Made by a program: the position numbers and the translations under genes. This document shows, piece by piece, positions 9,110 to 17,471 of a DNA stretch of 42,850 bases. The DNA comes from Chloroflexota bacterium (lineage in GTDB: Bacteria > Chloroflexota > Anaerolineae > Aggregatilineales > J027), in NCBI GenBank assembly GCA_022616515.1, contig JAKEEQ010000123.1, positions 1 to 42,850 of the forward strand. Reading direction: 5' to 3'. Below the pieces are notes generated by a model. The model was not told the origin of the DNA. It ran no database searches and saw only the letters and a program-made list of their open reading frames with translations. How positions within the stretch are numbered: the first letter of the stretch is position 1; every line of letters starts with the position of its first letter.

Positions 9110-11683
9110 TTACAAATGACTTGCGCCAAGCAGTTCGAGCCAGAAATGAGCCTCATCGACAATGCCGGGCGCATCACAGCGCCAGCGTGCTTCCCGGTAT
9201 GCTCGACGGGCATCATCCAGCCAGTAGTTGCCCTCAATCATCGACAAGCCAGCATAGGCTAGTCCCTGCGTGTAGTAGGCATGATAAGTGTCTTTCAATT
9301 TCGGGGACTGGGCGGCGTCAAGGGCATGATTAAAGGCAACACGCGCTCCGTCCTGGTCACCACTCAACAATTTAACAATTGCCTGAACCGCCAGCGTGAG
9401 ATGGTGCTGGTGAATGACCGGATAGGCGATTGCTTTATGTATCATGGTTCGCGCACCTTCCAACTGCTCAGTAAGCAGGCAAAAGCCAGCAGCGGTGGTA
9501 TGCCACGCCTCCCACTCGACGCGACTGCGCGTTGACCATCCCGCTTGCAGGAGAAGGCTCAGGATGTAACCCGCCATATTAATTCGCCCATCGCGCATAC
9601 GCTGACGCGCCAAAATGTTGAGCGCACTTGTTTCAACTTCACGGTTGCCGAGGCGATCTGCTTCAGAGAGAGCTGATTGCAGCGCGTCTTCGCCGCTGCC
9701 TGTATCCCCCAGCAGTATCTTCAAGGTTCCGAGGCGCAGCAAGCATTGGGTATGGATGGCATCGACCTGGTCGGCAAGCGTAATGGCGTATTGCTGTTCG
9801 CGGACAGCAAGATCGAGTTCTCCGATGTCAGCATGAATCACACTCATCAAACTGTAGCGGGGGAATTGTTCAAGCGGAGCGAGACGGTCGAGCTTGTCCT
9901 GCAAGAGATCAAGGGCCGCCACAAAATCGCCCGAATGATACAAAATTTCCGCCCGCAGTAGGTTAGCGTTTGATGTTTCGCCAAGACATTGAAGCCCGAG
10001 TTCGCTTTCGCCAAGATGAAAATAGGCCATGCCGAGTCCCTTATAAGCTGGCTCGTCAACCTCACCGGAAGCTTCCATTGCCAGCTCATAGGCTTCAATG
10101 GCGGGTTCATAGCGGCCTAGAATGCGATTCAAATCCCCAAGCCCAAGTAAACCCTTCGCCAACCATTCATCGTTGTCTTGCATTCGCGCCATGTCAATGG
10201 CGTTTTCATAATGACTCGCTGCCTTTTCGTAGTCACCTATCAGGCGCAGCGTATCGGCCAGATAACACTCGTTGCGCGGGTCGCTGAGTTTCAACTGGCG
10301 GTGCATGGCAAGTACACGATGCAGATAGCCCGCGTTGATGAAATCCTGCCGGTGTTCAATCAGGACATCGAGTGCCTGCTTCATTTGACCGGAATGAACC
10401 AGATGGTCAAATGCCCGTAGTGGATCGACATCAACGAAATAATCGGCGGCGGCTCGTTCTAATTTCAGACGTTGACGCTCATTTAGTTGACCATAGACCA
10501 GTCCAGCTTCAATGGGCTTCAGGTGAACTTCACCCGTGATACGATTACCCTCAACCAGCCGGGCACGAATCAGATGTTGAACCGCTGGCAATACATGGTC
10601 AATGTCCAGTAAAGCGGTAATTACTGCTGGCTTGACGGGCTGTCGCAATACCGCCAGTGCTTCCAGAACCTGATACTCTGTATCAGTGAGGCGTTCGTAA
10701 CTGAGTTGATGAAGTTCGTCCAGAGCCGTGCTGTGCTCCACCGCATCATTGGGCAACCCGGCAATGACTTCGAGTGCGCGAGGAATACCATGTACGTGTT
10801 GGACCATCGCTGACAGATCACCCGTCGCGCCCAACTTCTTGAGGAGTTCCACCCCGTCATCGAGGGCCAGCCCCTCGGTCAATGGCACAATGACGTTTGC
10901 CGGGCGTAAAGCAGCAGGTAGAGCCGGATCAAGTTGAGATGTCATGATGAGCCGTATATCCGTAGCAACCAGTGCCTTCATGAATTCGAGTAGTTCGGGT
11001 TCGATGATGCGTCCATCCTTGTCCAGCATAACATCATCAAGCAAAATGATAATGTCGTGACTATGCAATGTATCGAATAGTCTGTCCAGTTTATGGTTGA
11101 GCGAGTTTGGAGAAGTCCATAGCTGTTGTAAAGACTCATCCAACGCAGACAGCGCCAGAAAAATACCTTCCAGTGTTGGCTGCTGGGCGGGCAGGTACAC
11201 GACCGTCGATGCAGATTGCTGCTGAAGGACATGGCAGGCGAGAGCGGTTTTGCCAATGCCGCTGCGCCCTATGATGGTCAACATAGCGCCATCGTCGTCA
11301 AGCCACTGCAATAGCTGGTTTACCTGAGGTTTGCGCCCAATAAATGGCTTGACCGAGCTAATCATCGGTGTGCCGATAGAGATGGCTTTGCCGTGATGTC
11401 GACGCGGGGCGGAGCGGGCGTGGTGAAACATGCGGTATAAAGACTCACGTACATCGTCGGGAAACTCAGTGGTGTCCAGAAATCCCTCAAATTTTTTGAC
11501 ACGTGGGAAATTTTCCCCGTCCACCCAGCGGCGCAGCGTATCAACCCACACGCCAAGCTGCCGGTTTTGCTCCAGTGAATGGTAGTCCCACGAATCAACG
11601 TGTCGCCGGATGTGCCACTCGGGTTGGTACATTTCCAGGGCATCCCGCAACGCCTCACAAAATGCCTGCTGCGCGTCATCCAT
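9110..11683 (-). CDS. STAND NTPase: N-terminal HTH-like region, NB-ARC/AAA core, TPR repeats
   Basis: 857 residues. Residues 1-90 are helical, with a stretch (about 38-72) like the helix-turn-helix region that often precedes STAND ATPases. The NTPase has Walker A GRSGIGKTA (139-147) and Walker B IIILLDDV (211-218), then a winged-helix-like section near 320-410. From about 430 to the end there are TPR-type helical pairs (for example ADTLRLIGDYEKAASHYENAI and GDLNRILGRYEPAIEAYELAM). STAND proteins of this build switch on by ATP-driven oligomerisation after the repeats sense a ligand. ATG 11683 has AAGGAA upstream and a TATAAT promoter behind it. It is divergent from the TIR pair and co-directional with the pseudokinase, so a sensor or transcriptional role in the locus is likely but unproven. 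Confidence 0.85.
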   Translation of the reverse strand: MDDAQQAFCEALRDALEMYQPEWHIRRHVDSWDYHSLEQNRQLGVWVDTLRRWVDGENFPRVKKFEGFLDTTEFPDDVRESLYRMFHHARSAPRRHHGKAISIGTPMISSVKPFIGRKPQVNQLLQWLDDDGAMLTIIGRSGIGKTALACHVLQQQSASTVVYLPAQQPTLEGIFLALSALDESLQQLWTSPNSLNHKLDRLFDTLHSHDIIILLDDVMLDKDGRIIEPELLEFMKALVATDIRLIMTSQLDPALPAALRPANVIVPLTEGLALDDGVELLKKLGATGDLSAMVQHVHGIPRALEVIAGLPNDAVEHSTALDELHQLSYERLTDTEYQVLEALAVLRQPVKPAVITALLDIDHVLPAVQHLIRARLVEGNRITGEVHLKPIEAGLVYGQLNERQRLKLERAAADYFVDVDPLRAFDHLVHSGQMKQALDVLIEHRQDFINAGYLHRVLAMHRQLKLSDPRNECYLADTLRLIGDYEKAASHYENAIDMARMQDNDEWLAKGLLGLGDLNRILGRYEPAIEAYELAMEASGEVDEPAYKGLGMAYFHLGESELGLQCLGETSNANLLRAEILYHSGDFVAALDLLQDKLDRLAPLEQFPRYSLMSVIHADIGELDLAVREQQYAITLADQVDAIHTQCLLRLGTLKILLGDTGSGEDALQSALSEADRLGNREVETSALNILARQRMRDGRINMAGYILSLLLQAGWSTRSRVEWEAWHTTAAGFCLLTEQLEGARTMIHKAIAYPVIHQHHLTLAVQAIVKLLSGDQDGARVAFNHALDAAQSPKLKDTYHAYYTQGLAYAGLSMIEGNYWLDDARRAYREARWRCDAPGIVDEAHFWLELLGASHL

Positions 11684-11711
11684 ACCAGATTCCTTCTACT
11701 TACTTACTCTA

Positions 11712-11765
11712 ATTATACGATATTGTGATTTTGTTCACTCAATTTGATTGCGCATTCCGAATCAA
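11712..11765. promoter_or_regulatory. Divergent promoter with operator-like inverted repeat
   Basis: On the minus strand, TATAAT (11717-11712) stands 19 bases from TTGAGT (11742-11737), a promoter for the STAND gene. On the plus side TTGATT (11744-11749) and AATCAA (11760-11765) form a perfect inverted repeat with a ten-base gap, between the two divergent genes. It could control both transcription units, possibly by the HTH-bearing STAND protein. Inference from motifs only. Confidence 0.4.
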
Positions 11766-11806
11766 TCTGGTTCAATTTCTGTATGTTTTCACGCCGGGAG
11801 CTTACT

Positions 11807-12646
11807 ATGACAACCGTTGAAGAATTGATTAAATTACCGCCATTTTCATATCCTGTGCCAGCCGATTCAATGTCGCGAACCCTGGCATTTGCCCGTGAAT
11901 TAGCCGCCGGGGCCGTGGAAGAACACTGGGGCAGCCAGTTTGAAGTCAAGACTATTGGTGGAGGAAAATATCGTTGGAACGATCTGAATCTGGGTTCTTA
12001 TTTACTCAGGCAATATTTAGAGCAAAAGTGGAACAACGAAACGCCAAACCCCAATTTACTAGCGTCACTCGGTTATCTTGCAGTAGAAACTCAGAAAATT
12101 GAGGTACCCGATAACCCTTTAACCCGTAGCGGGGTAAAACCACCAGCACCGACCCGAATAAGTTATCATTTATCGCGTGAAGCTTATAACCTGCTGGCGC
12201 AAGCTCAACCTATCAGTATCTTCATCTCATACCGCAATCGGGATAGCAGCGCGTTTGCCCTGTTGCTGTTGTCGAGAATGCGCGATGTGGGCTTGGAACC
12301 GTTTCTGGATATGACCAGCCTACGCGGTGGTGATAAATGGGATACCGTGTTGAAGGACAAGGTGAAATCCGCGGAAGCCGTTATCTGCTTGATGGGGCAT
12401 ACCACGCTCGAATCGGAGTATGTCCGGCAAGAAATTAAACTGGCTCATGATTCTGGTGTGCGCATCATCCCCGTGTTCCATAATGGTTATACTGATGCCG
12501 ACTTACGTCGTGCCTTGCATGAAGGGAATGAGACAGCCACCATCCTTGAATCGCGACAGGGGGTTGTTGTTCAGAATGAACGCTCGCTAGATTATGACTC
12601 AGCTATCCGAGAACTATTGAATGCACTGGGGGTTGCACCGCAATGA
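11807..12646 (+). CDS. TIR-domain protein, first of a tandem pair
   Basis: 279 residues from ATG 11807, which has GGGAG six bases upstream; the longer frame from 11744 lacks such a site. The C-terminal half is a TIR domain starting near residue 136 (ISIFISYRNRDSS), with the DMTSLRGGD loop and EYVRQEIKLA helix. E199 in that helix sits where NAD-cleaving TIRs keep their catalytic Glu, so hydrolase activity is possible. The N-terminal half (about 5-130) is unnamed. Its PPFS...SRxxAFxRxLAxGAxExHWG block is repeated in the next gene, and it ends in a LSREAYNLL segment reminiscent of a winged-helix tail. No signal or membrane segment. The stop overlaps the next start (ATGA), so the two are translationally coupled. 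Confidence 0.85.
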   Translation: MTTVEELIKLPPFSYPVPADSMSRTLAFARELAAGAVEEHWGSQFEVKTIGGGKYRWNDLNLGSYLLRQYLEQKWNNETPNPNLLASLGYLAVETQKIEVPDNPLTRSGVKPPAPTRISYHLSREAYNLLAQAQPISIFISYRNRDSSAFALLLLSRMRDVGLEPFLDMTSLRGGDKWDTVLKDKVKSAEAVICLMGHTTLESEYVRQEIKLAHDSGVRIIPVFHNGYTDADLRRALHEGNETATILESRQGVVVQNERSLDYDSAIRELLNALGVAPQ

Positions 12647-13431
12647 CCATAACTATTGATGAACTATTACAACAGCCACCCTTTTCGCAGTCCCTGCCCC
12701 GCCATCCGCTCTCGCGGGCAAAGGCTTTCGTACGCGACCTGGCATTTGGTGCATTAGAAGGTCATTGGGGACATGGATTCGGCGTGTATTGGGACAATAC
12801 TGGCAGATATGAATGGGACAACTGGGGACCAGAGTTACCTTTGCTGCCAGCTTATATTGAGAAAAAATGGAACTACCTGACTCCAGCACCGGAACCACTA
12901 ATGTCGCTGTCCCTGATGAGCGGGGAGACAATTTCACCAAATCAAGGTCGCTACGAATTGACCGACAAAGCCTATGATCTGATTGACGAAACTCAGGCCG
13001 TCCCGGTCTTTATCTCTTATGCCAATAATCCCAGCAGCGCATTCGCCCTGCTGCTGGTGTCACGCATGAAAGAAGCTGGCCTTGCCCCATTTATCGACAT
13101 CAGCGGCTTGCGTGGCGGTGACGATTGGGATGATGTGCTGCAATCCAATGTGCGCGAGAGCAACTATGTCGTGTGTTTACTGGGTCCGGGCACGCTGGAC
13201 TCAACGTATGTGCGGCGGGAAATCCAGCTTGCTCTAGATAATAACGTTCGCCTGATTCCAGTTTTTCATAGTGGTTATTCGGATGCGGATCTGCGTTCAG
13301 CCCGCGATGGTGGCGATAAGCTCGCCGGGCGGTTAGAAGGACGACAGGGTATTGCCGTTCGCGAGGAACGGGCGCGTGATTACAATGCCGCCGTGATCGA
13401 TATTCTCAACGCACTCGGCATTTCGCCATAA
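12643..13431 (+). CDS. TIR-domain protein, second of a tandem pair
   Basis: 262 residues, paralogous over its whole length to the upstream protein. It has the same N-terminal block (PPFSQSLPRHPLSRAKAFVRD), a linker ending in LTDKAYDLIDE, then a TIR domain from about residue 120 (VPVFISYANNPSSAF) with IDISGLRGGDDWDD and TYVRREIQLAL. E183 aligns with the catalytic Glu of NADase TIRs. The start overlaps the preceding stop by four bases. Two linked, divergent copies suggest either a hetero-oligomeric effector or separate input specificities. The gene converges on the large kinase-AAA-TPR gene with only 21 bases between stops. Confidence 0.85.
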   Translation: MTITIDELLQQPPFSQSLPRHPLSRAKAFVRDLAFGALEGHWGHGFGVYWDNTGRYEWDNWGPELPLLPAYIEKKWNYLTPAPEPLMSLSLMSGETISPNQGRYELTDKAYDLIDETQAVPVFISYANNPSSAFALLLVSRMKEAGLAPFIDISGLRGGDDWDDVLQSNVRESNYVVCLLGPGTLDSTYVRREIQLALDNNVRLIPVFHSGYSDADLRSARDGGDKLAGRLEGRQGIAVREERARDYNAAVIDILNALGISP

Positions 13432-13452
13432 CGCTATGGCGGGCGAGGTCGC

Positions 13453-16400
13453 CTACTTTTTTATCTGGACAGCATCGACACGTTGAACATCCAATTCCGC
13501 GCCGAGCTGTTCGAAGATGTTGCGGGCTTCTTGTAGATCGGCAACATTTCGCGTCAGGCGACCACGTTCAAAATAACCCATTGCGCTTTCAAAAGGCATA
13601 CTGAGAGCCGTCGAGTCGTCAATCGCACTGGCCCATGATTGGTGTGCCTTTTCGAGATTGCCATTTAAGAAATAGAATGTACCTTCCCAGCAGGAATGTG
13701 TGGGGTCACCAAAAGGAAAGACATTGATAAAGCGGCGCATTCCGCTCATCGCTTTCTTGACTGCTTTCTTCTTTTCGGGATTTTTGACATCACGTTCCCA
13801 TTCATACATCGTTAACTCCGTCACACCGCGATACCCTTCAAAACGCCCATTGGAACTTGGCAGCGGCTGCCCGGCGATTAATTCACGGGCATCATCAGCG
13901 GCGGCATGTGCCTTACCTATATCTCCCTTACGCATGTGGGCCAGCAGCAAAAGCCCAACGCTGCGGAGTTGTAGGGACGAGTCGGCGACCTGATTGTAAA
14001 GCACAAGCGATTCCTCCAGGTGCTGGATGGCCTCATCCAGTCGCCCCAAACGCAGTTCATTTTGCCCGATGCCGCCCAATCCCCATGCCTGTAGTTGCAG
14101 ATCACCGCTGCGCAGTCCAACTTGATGCAGACGCCGGTATTCCGCCAGAGACTCCATAAACTTGCCCTCATAATGCAATGCGGTGCCGATGACGATGAGT
14201 GATTGACCAAGTAAACGGTAATCGCCAAGCTGTTCGGCAATCGTAACCGACCTTCCAGCATCCTTGTAAATCGCATCCCACAGACCAACCCCACTGCGAT
14301 AGACGCCGGTTGCCATCCCGATATAGCCCAACGACCGCTGCGGGTCAAGCTCTTCGGCGAGTTCAAATGCCCATTTAGAGTAATTCTTCGCCAGCCAATT
14401 TCGCATAGGGGTAGTTCCGGCGATAATGCTCATTGTGCCGTAGGAGCGTGCTCTCTCCGGCGATGGTGCGAACGACTCCGCGACATTGACCGCCCGGAAC
14501 CCGGCGTACAGCGTCCAGAATGAACGGTCATCGTGATAATACAGTTCCGATAGGCGATCCAGTGCCCGAATTTTCTCAATCGCATTGTTGGTCATAGGTG
14601 TGGAGTTATTCACCAGCAGGCGTGGCAGTGCACGATGCAGCATCTGGCGTGTCATTTCACGGGCCAGTTTCACGCCGAGTGCTGCCTTCGATTGGGGAAC
14701 ATACTCACTTTGTAAGGCCAGACTCTGCACCAGATGCTCCTGCGATTCATCGAGCTGCCCCAGCCCATGATGGGTCTCCCCTAACAAGCGTTCGAGTTTG
14801 ACGAGATCAAGATGGGCGTTGTGCTGGCGAAGTTCACTGGCACGATTTAGAAATTCCAGTGCCTCATCATAAGCACCACTCGACATTGCCTGTTCGCCCG
14901 CCACCATTCGATAATACGCTTCGCTACCGGGAATTTCCGCCTGCTGCCAGTGATAGGCCAGTCGTGCGGCCTGTGTCTCGCCATCAGGATAGGCGCTTTC
15001 GATGGCCTGTCCGATTTGACTATGAAGTGTTTTGCTTTGCGCATCCTCGATACGGTCTTCAATCCCCGCCCGAATCTTGTCATGTGAGAAGCGCCAATCG
15101 CCTTCACGTACCTCAATAATGGCGGCATTTGAAATACTGTTGAGCCAATATTCAAGTGCGAGACCATTAGTTAGTTCTCTGAGCACGTCAAGGTCAAGCT
15201 GGCGGCCCATGACGGCGGCAATATCAAGCAGGAGACGATTTTCCGGTGCAACATAACTGAGGCGCTGCTGGATTATGGCCTCAATACCACCTGCCGAGAC
15301 GGTTTCTGGCAGTTCCATCTGGCTGATGTTCTCTAACTGCCCGGCTTCCTGCGCCAACGACCGCATGATTTCCACCAGAAAGAAAACGTTGCCTTCGGTT
15401 TCGCGCTGCAAGAATTCAACAATGTGGGGCTGCGTGCCGGTTGGCCCAAGCATGGAGCCACTGAGTTCCGCGATATGCTCAGATTCCAGCCGGTTGAGCT
15501 TGAGCACATGGCTATCAGGAATTTGCGTGGGCAAGTCCGGGCGTTCATCATCCCGATAGGTGGCTAGGAGCAACAGTGGCTGCGTCTCCACTAACTTTTG
15601 TAGTCGGTCAAACAGTGTCAGACTTTCGGAACCAGCCCAGTGCATATCCTCCATCACCAGCATCAACGGCCTATCCGCGAAGCGCGTGAACAGAGTTTCG
15701 ACGGTGTTGAGGAGTCGTTCCTGCGCCGCCGCCGGATCGACATCACCCGAATCGGGAATGTCGCGCCCTAACAATGTACCAATATCGGGCAGCAGTGTTT
15801 TCAAAATACTGGCTTCGAAATCGGTGACGTCCACCGCGATCACCAGCCAGCGCAGGACATCACGCCACACCTGGTAGGGGATCTGACCTTCTCGACGTGC
15901 CTGCCCGCGTAAAACCTCGACGCCGCGTGTCACGGTGTAGGCGTATACTTCATCCGTCAGTCGAGATTTGCCAACACCGCTTTCACCTGCAATCAGCCAG
16001 GTGCCGCCGCGCTTTTCATTAACCATCATTTCAGTGGCGCTGCGCAGTTTCTGAACCTCAGCACTTCGCCCTACAAATCGCGCCGCTTGCAGGAAACTTT
16101 CTCGAATCTCGACCGATTCCGACGGCGGTGCTTCGCCCATTCCCCGGTAAATATCGTTAATAACCGATTGGGCGTCCGGGTAACGCAGTTTAGGATCCTT
16201 TTCCAGCAGACGCAGCACAATATGGGTGAGCGCACCGATGGGGCGTACCGGCTCTGGAACTGGAACGCCTTCGCCGCCAGTATCGGGAAGTTGTCGGTCC
16301 TCAAGAATAAATGTGTCGGCGGCATCCTTCAGGAGATTAGCGACATCCGAGTCCTCTTCAAGAACAATGGCGTTATAGATTGCTTCGTTGAGGACATCCG

Positions 16401-17067
16401 CATTGGGTGTTTCCAGCAGAATGGAGCGAATCAACGCGGTCGATGAATCGGCAAAAAACGGGTATTTCCCGGCCAACATCTCATAAGCGATAACACCTAC
16501 CGAGTACAGGTCGCTGCGCACATCATAGACATTTTCGCGAAACAATTCGGGAGCCATGTATGGCAGGGTTCCGACAATATCGGTTTCCTGACTGGGTTCG
16601 GTGGCGAGACCAAAATCGAGTACTTTTACCGTATCGTCGGCTGTGACCATGACATTGGCTGGCTTCAAGTCACGATGGAAAATACCGCGCCGGTGCAGAT
16701 AAACCAACGATTGTAGTAACTGTATGAGCAGGTTAACTTTATACTTCAGCGGTTTATGACGCGACGCCGCCACCACCGTCTGGGCATCATCCAGAAATTC
16801 CATCGCCAGATAAGGCAGGCGCTCTTCAAAGCCATAATTCAGGACGCTGATAATATTAGGGTGGCGCAGTGAGGACAGCACCCGAAACTCACGCGCTAAT
16901 GCAACATGGGCATCAGATGATGTATCCTGTGAGTTAAAGAGCAGCTTATCAACTTTGGTGGTAACCTGTTTAATCGCAATGGTACTGCCCGTTAGGCGAT
17001 CAGTGGCCTGGAAGACTTTTCCCATTCCGCCCTCGCCGAGTTTGTCTTGTAATTGGTAACGCAGCAT
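13453..17067 (-). CDS. Ser/Thr protein kinase fused to AAA ATPase and TPR repeats (PknK-like layout)
   Basis: 1204 residues. A full Ser/Thr kinase occupies about 4-310: G-loop GEGGMG (11-16), K33, HRDLKPAN (131-138), DFG (151-153) and APE (172-174), so it looks active. After a linker comes an ATPase of the AAA_16/MalT-like kind with Walker A GESGVGKS (361-368) and a Walker B-like LMLVMEDMHWA further on. From about 690 to the end it is TPR-like helical repeats (AYDEALEFLNRASELR, SLAEYRRLHQVGLRSGDLQ). Such proteins bind a ligand or partner through the repeats and pass the signal by phosphorylation. The start is ATG 17067 with a weak ribosome site. It converges on the TIR pair, and together with the pseudokinase gives the locus one active-looking and one defective kinase. 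Confidence 0.9.
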   Translation of the reverse strand: MLRYQLQDKLGEGGMGKVFQATDRLTGSTIAIKQVTTKVDKLLFNSQDTSSDAHVALAREFRVLSSLRHPNIISVLNYGFEERLPYLAMEFLDDAQTVVAASRHKPLKYKVNLLIQLLQSLVYLHRRGIFHRDLKPANVMVTADDTVKVLDFGLATEPSQETDIVGTLPYMAPELFRENVYDVRSDLYSVGVIAYEMLAGKYPFFADSSTALIRSILLETPNADVLNEAIYNAIVLEEDSDVANLLKDAADTFILEDRQLPDTGGEGVPVPEPVRPIGALTHIVLRLLEKDPKLRYPDAQSVINDIYRGMGEAPPSESVEIRESFLQAARFVGRSAEVQKLRSATEMMVNEKRGGTWLIAGESGVGKSRLTDEVYAYTVTRGVEVLRGQARREGQIPYQVWRDVLRWLVIAVDVTDFEASILKTLLPDIGTLLGRDIPDSGDVDPAAAQERLLNTVETLFTRFADRPLMLVMEDMHWAGSESLTLFDRLQKLVETQPLLLLATYRDDERPDLPTQIPDSHVLKLNRLESEHIAELSGSMLGPTGTQPHIVEFLQRETEGNVFFLVEIMRSLAQEAGQLENISQMELPETVSAGGIEAIIQQRLSYVAPENRLLLDIAAVMGRQLDLDVLRELTNGLALEYWLNSISNAAIIEVREGDWRFSHDKIRAGIEDRIEDAQSKTLHSQIGQAIESAYPDGETQAARLAYHWQQAEIPGSEAYYRMVAGEQAMSSGAYDEALEFLNRASELRQHNAHLDLVKLERLLGETHHGLGQLDESQEHLVQSLALQSEYVPQSKAALGVKLAREMTRQMLHRALPRLLVNNSTPMTNNAIEKIRALDRLSELYYHDDRSFWTLYAGFRAVNVAESFAPSPERARSYGTMSIIAGTTPMRNWLAKNYSKWAFELAEELDPQRSLGYIGMATGVYRSGVGLWDAIYKDAGRSVTIAEQLGDYRLLGQSLIVIGTALHYEGKFMESLAEYRRLHQVGLRSGDLQLQAWGLGGIGQNELRLGRLDEAIQHLEESLVLYNQVADSSLQLRSVGLLLLAHMRKGDIGKAHAAADDARELIAGQPLPSSNGRFEGYRGVTELTMYEWERDVKNPEKKKAVKKAMSGMRRFINVFPFGDPTHSCWEGTFYFLNGNLEKAHQSWASAIDDSTALSMPFESAMGYFERGRLTRNVADLQEARNIFEQLGAELDVQRVDAVQIKK

Positions 17068-17180
17068 AAGGATTCAACCAGTTTTTGAAGAGAACTCGCA
17101 GCATTATATTTTAATGCTTGTAAACTGTAAAACCAAACTGGCGGTTCGGCGTAAGAATCGTCTTAACGGAAAGGTAGCTG

Positions 17181-17360
17181 ATGTATTTTGAAAGTTCACT
17201 GTCCACCAACACCGACGGCGACATTTCGCCCATCAAACAGGCGATGGGCGAGGTGAATATGGCAGGATTTTTCGCGGCGGGCGAAATCGGACCCATCGGC
17301 GGCAGGAACTTCCTGCACGGACACACGGCGAGTCTTGTTTTGTTCAGGCCGTTGGAGTGA
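17181..17360 (+). pseudogene. C-terminal remnant of a FIST_C-domain protein gene
   Basis: A 59-codon plus-strand frame ending in TGA. Its peptide has the hallmark end of FIST C-terminal domains, [20 protein letters not shown] followed by HTASLVLF. A full FIST protein is several hundred residues, so only the last part remains. An in-frame TAG (17175-17177) lies just before the ATG, and I see no earlier FIST-like sequence up to the kinase gene. The ATG has an AGG six bases ahead, so the fragment could still be translated. FIST proteins are ligand-binding sensors found beside kinases and chemotaxis genes, which matches the signalling neighbourhood. I treat it as a deletion leftover. Confidence 0.7.
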
Positions 17361-17399
17361 TGTTCGCATCATCAGAAACTCATGACCTGAATAGTATAT

Positions 17400-17430
17400 T
17401 TGTTCTATAGTTCAACTTTGTGTACTATAG
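17400..17430 (+). promoter_or_regulatory. Promoter of the restriction-modification operon with repeated CTATAG
   Basis: TTGTTC (17400-17405), 17 bases, then TACTAT (17423-17428), giving a start near 17435. CTATAG occurs twice, 20 bases apart (17405-17410 and 17425-17430), each followed two or three bases later by CAACT. The second copy overlaps the -10, the first overlaps the -35. A two-turn spacing suggests a repressor site. Confidence 0.5.
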
Positions 17431-17471
17431 GGGCAACTCACACTTGCCTCAGTATGATAGGAATGTTGATA

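Larger units (their letters stand above)
17068..17471. other. Junction region between kinase gene and restriction-modification cassette
   Basis: 404 bases with no full gene. They hold the 5' upstream region of the minus-strand kinase gene, the plus-strand FIST-domain remnant (17181-17360) and the methyltransferase promoter (17400-17430). Base composition falls from GC-rich to AT-rich across it, which suggests an insertion or deletion boundary. Confidence 0.6.

Noticed and set aside
13442..13462. Terminator between TIR2 and the kinase
   Set aside because: GGCG/CGCC stem of only four or five bases; too weak to call despite a following T-run.
17111..17326. Minus-strand 71-codon frame
   Set aside because: It overlaps the FIST remnant antisense; only the plus reading gives a known motif.
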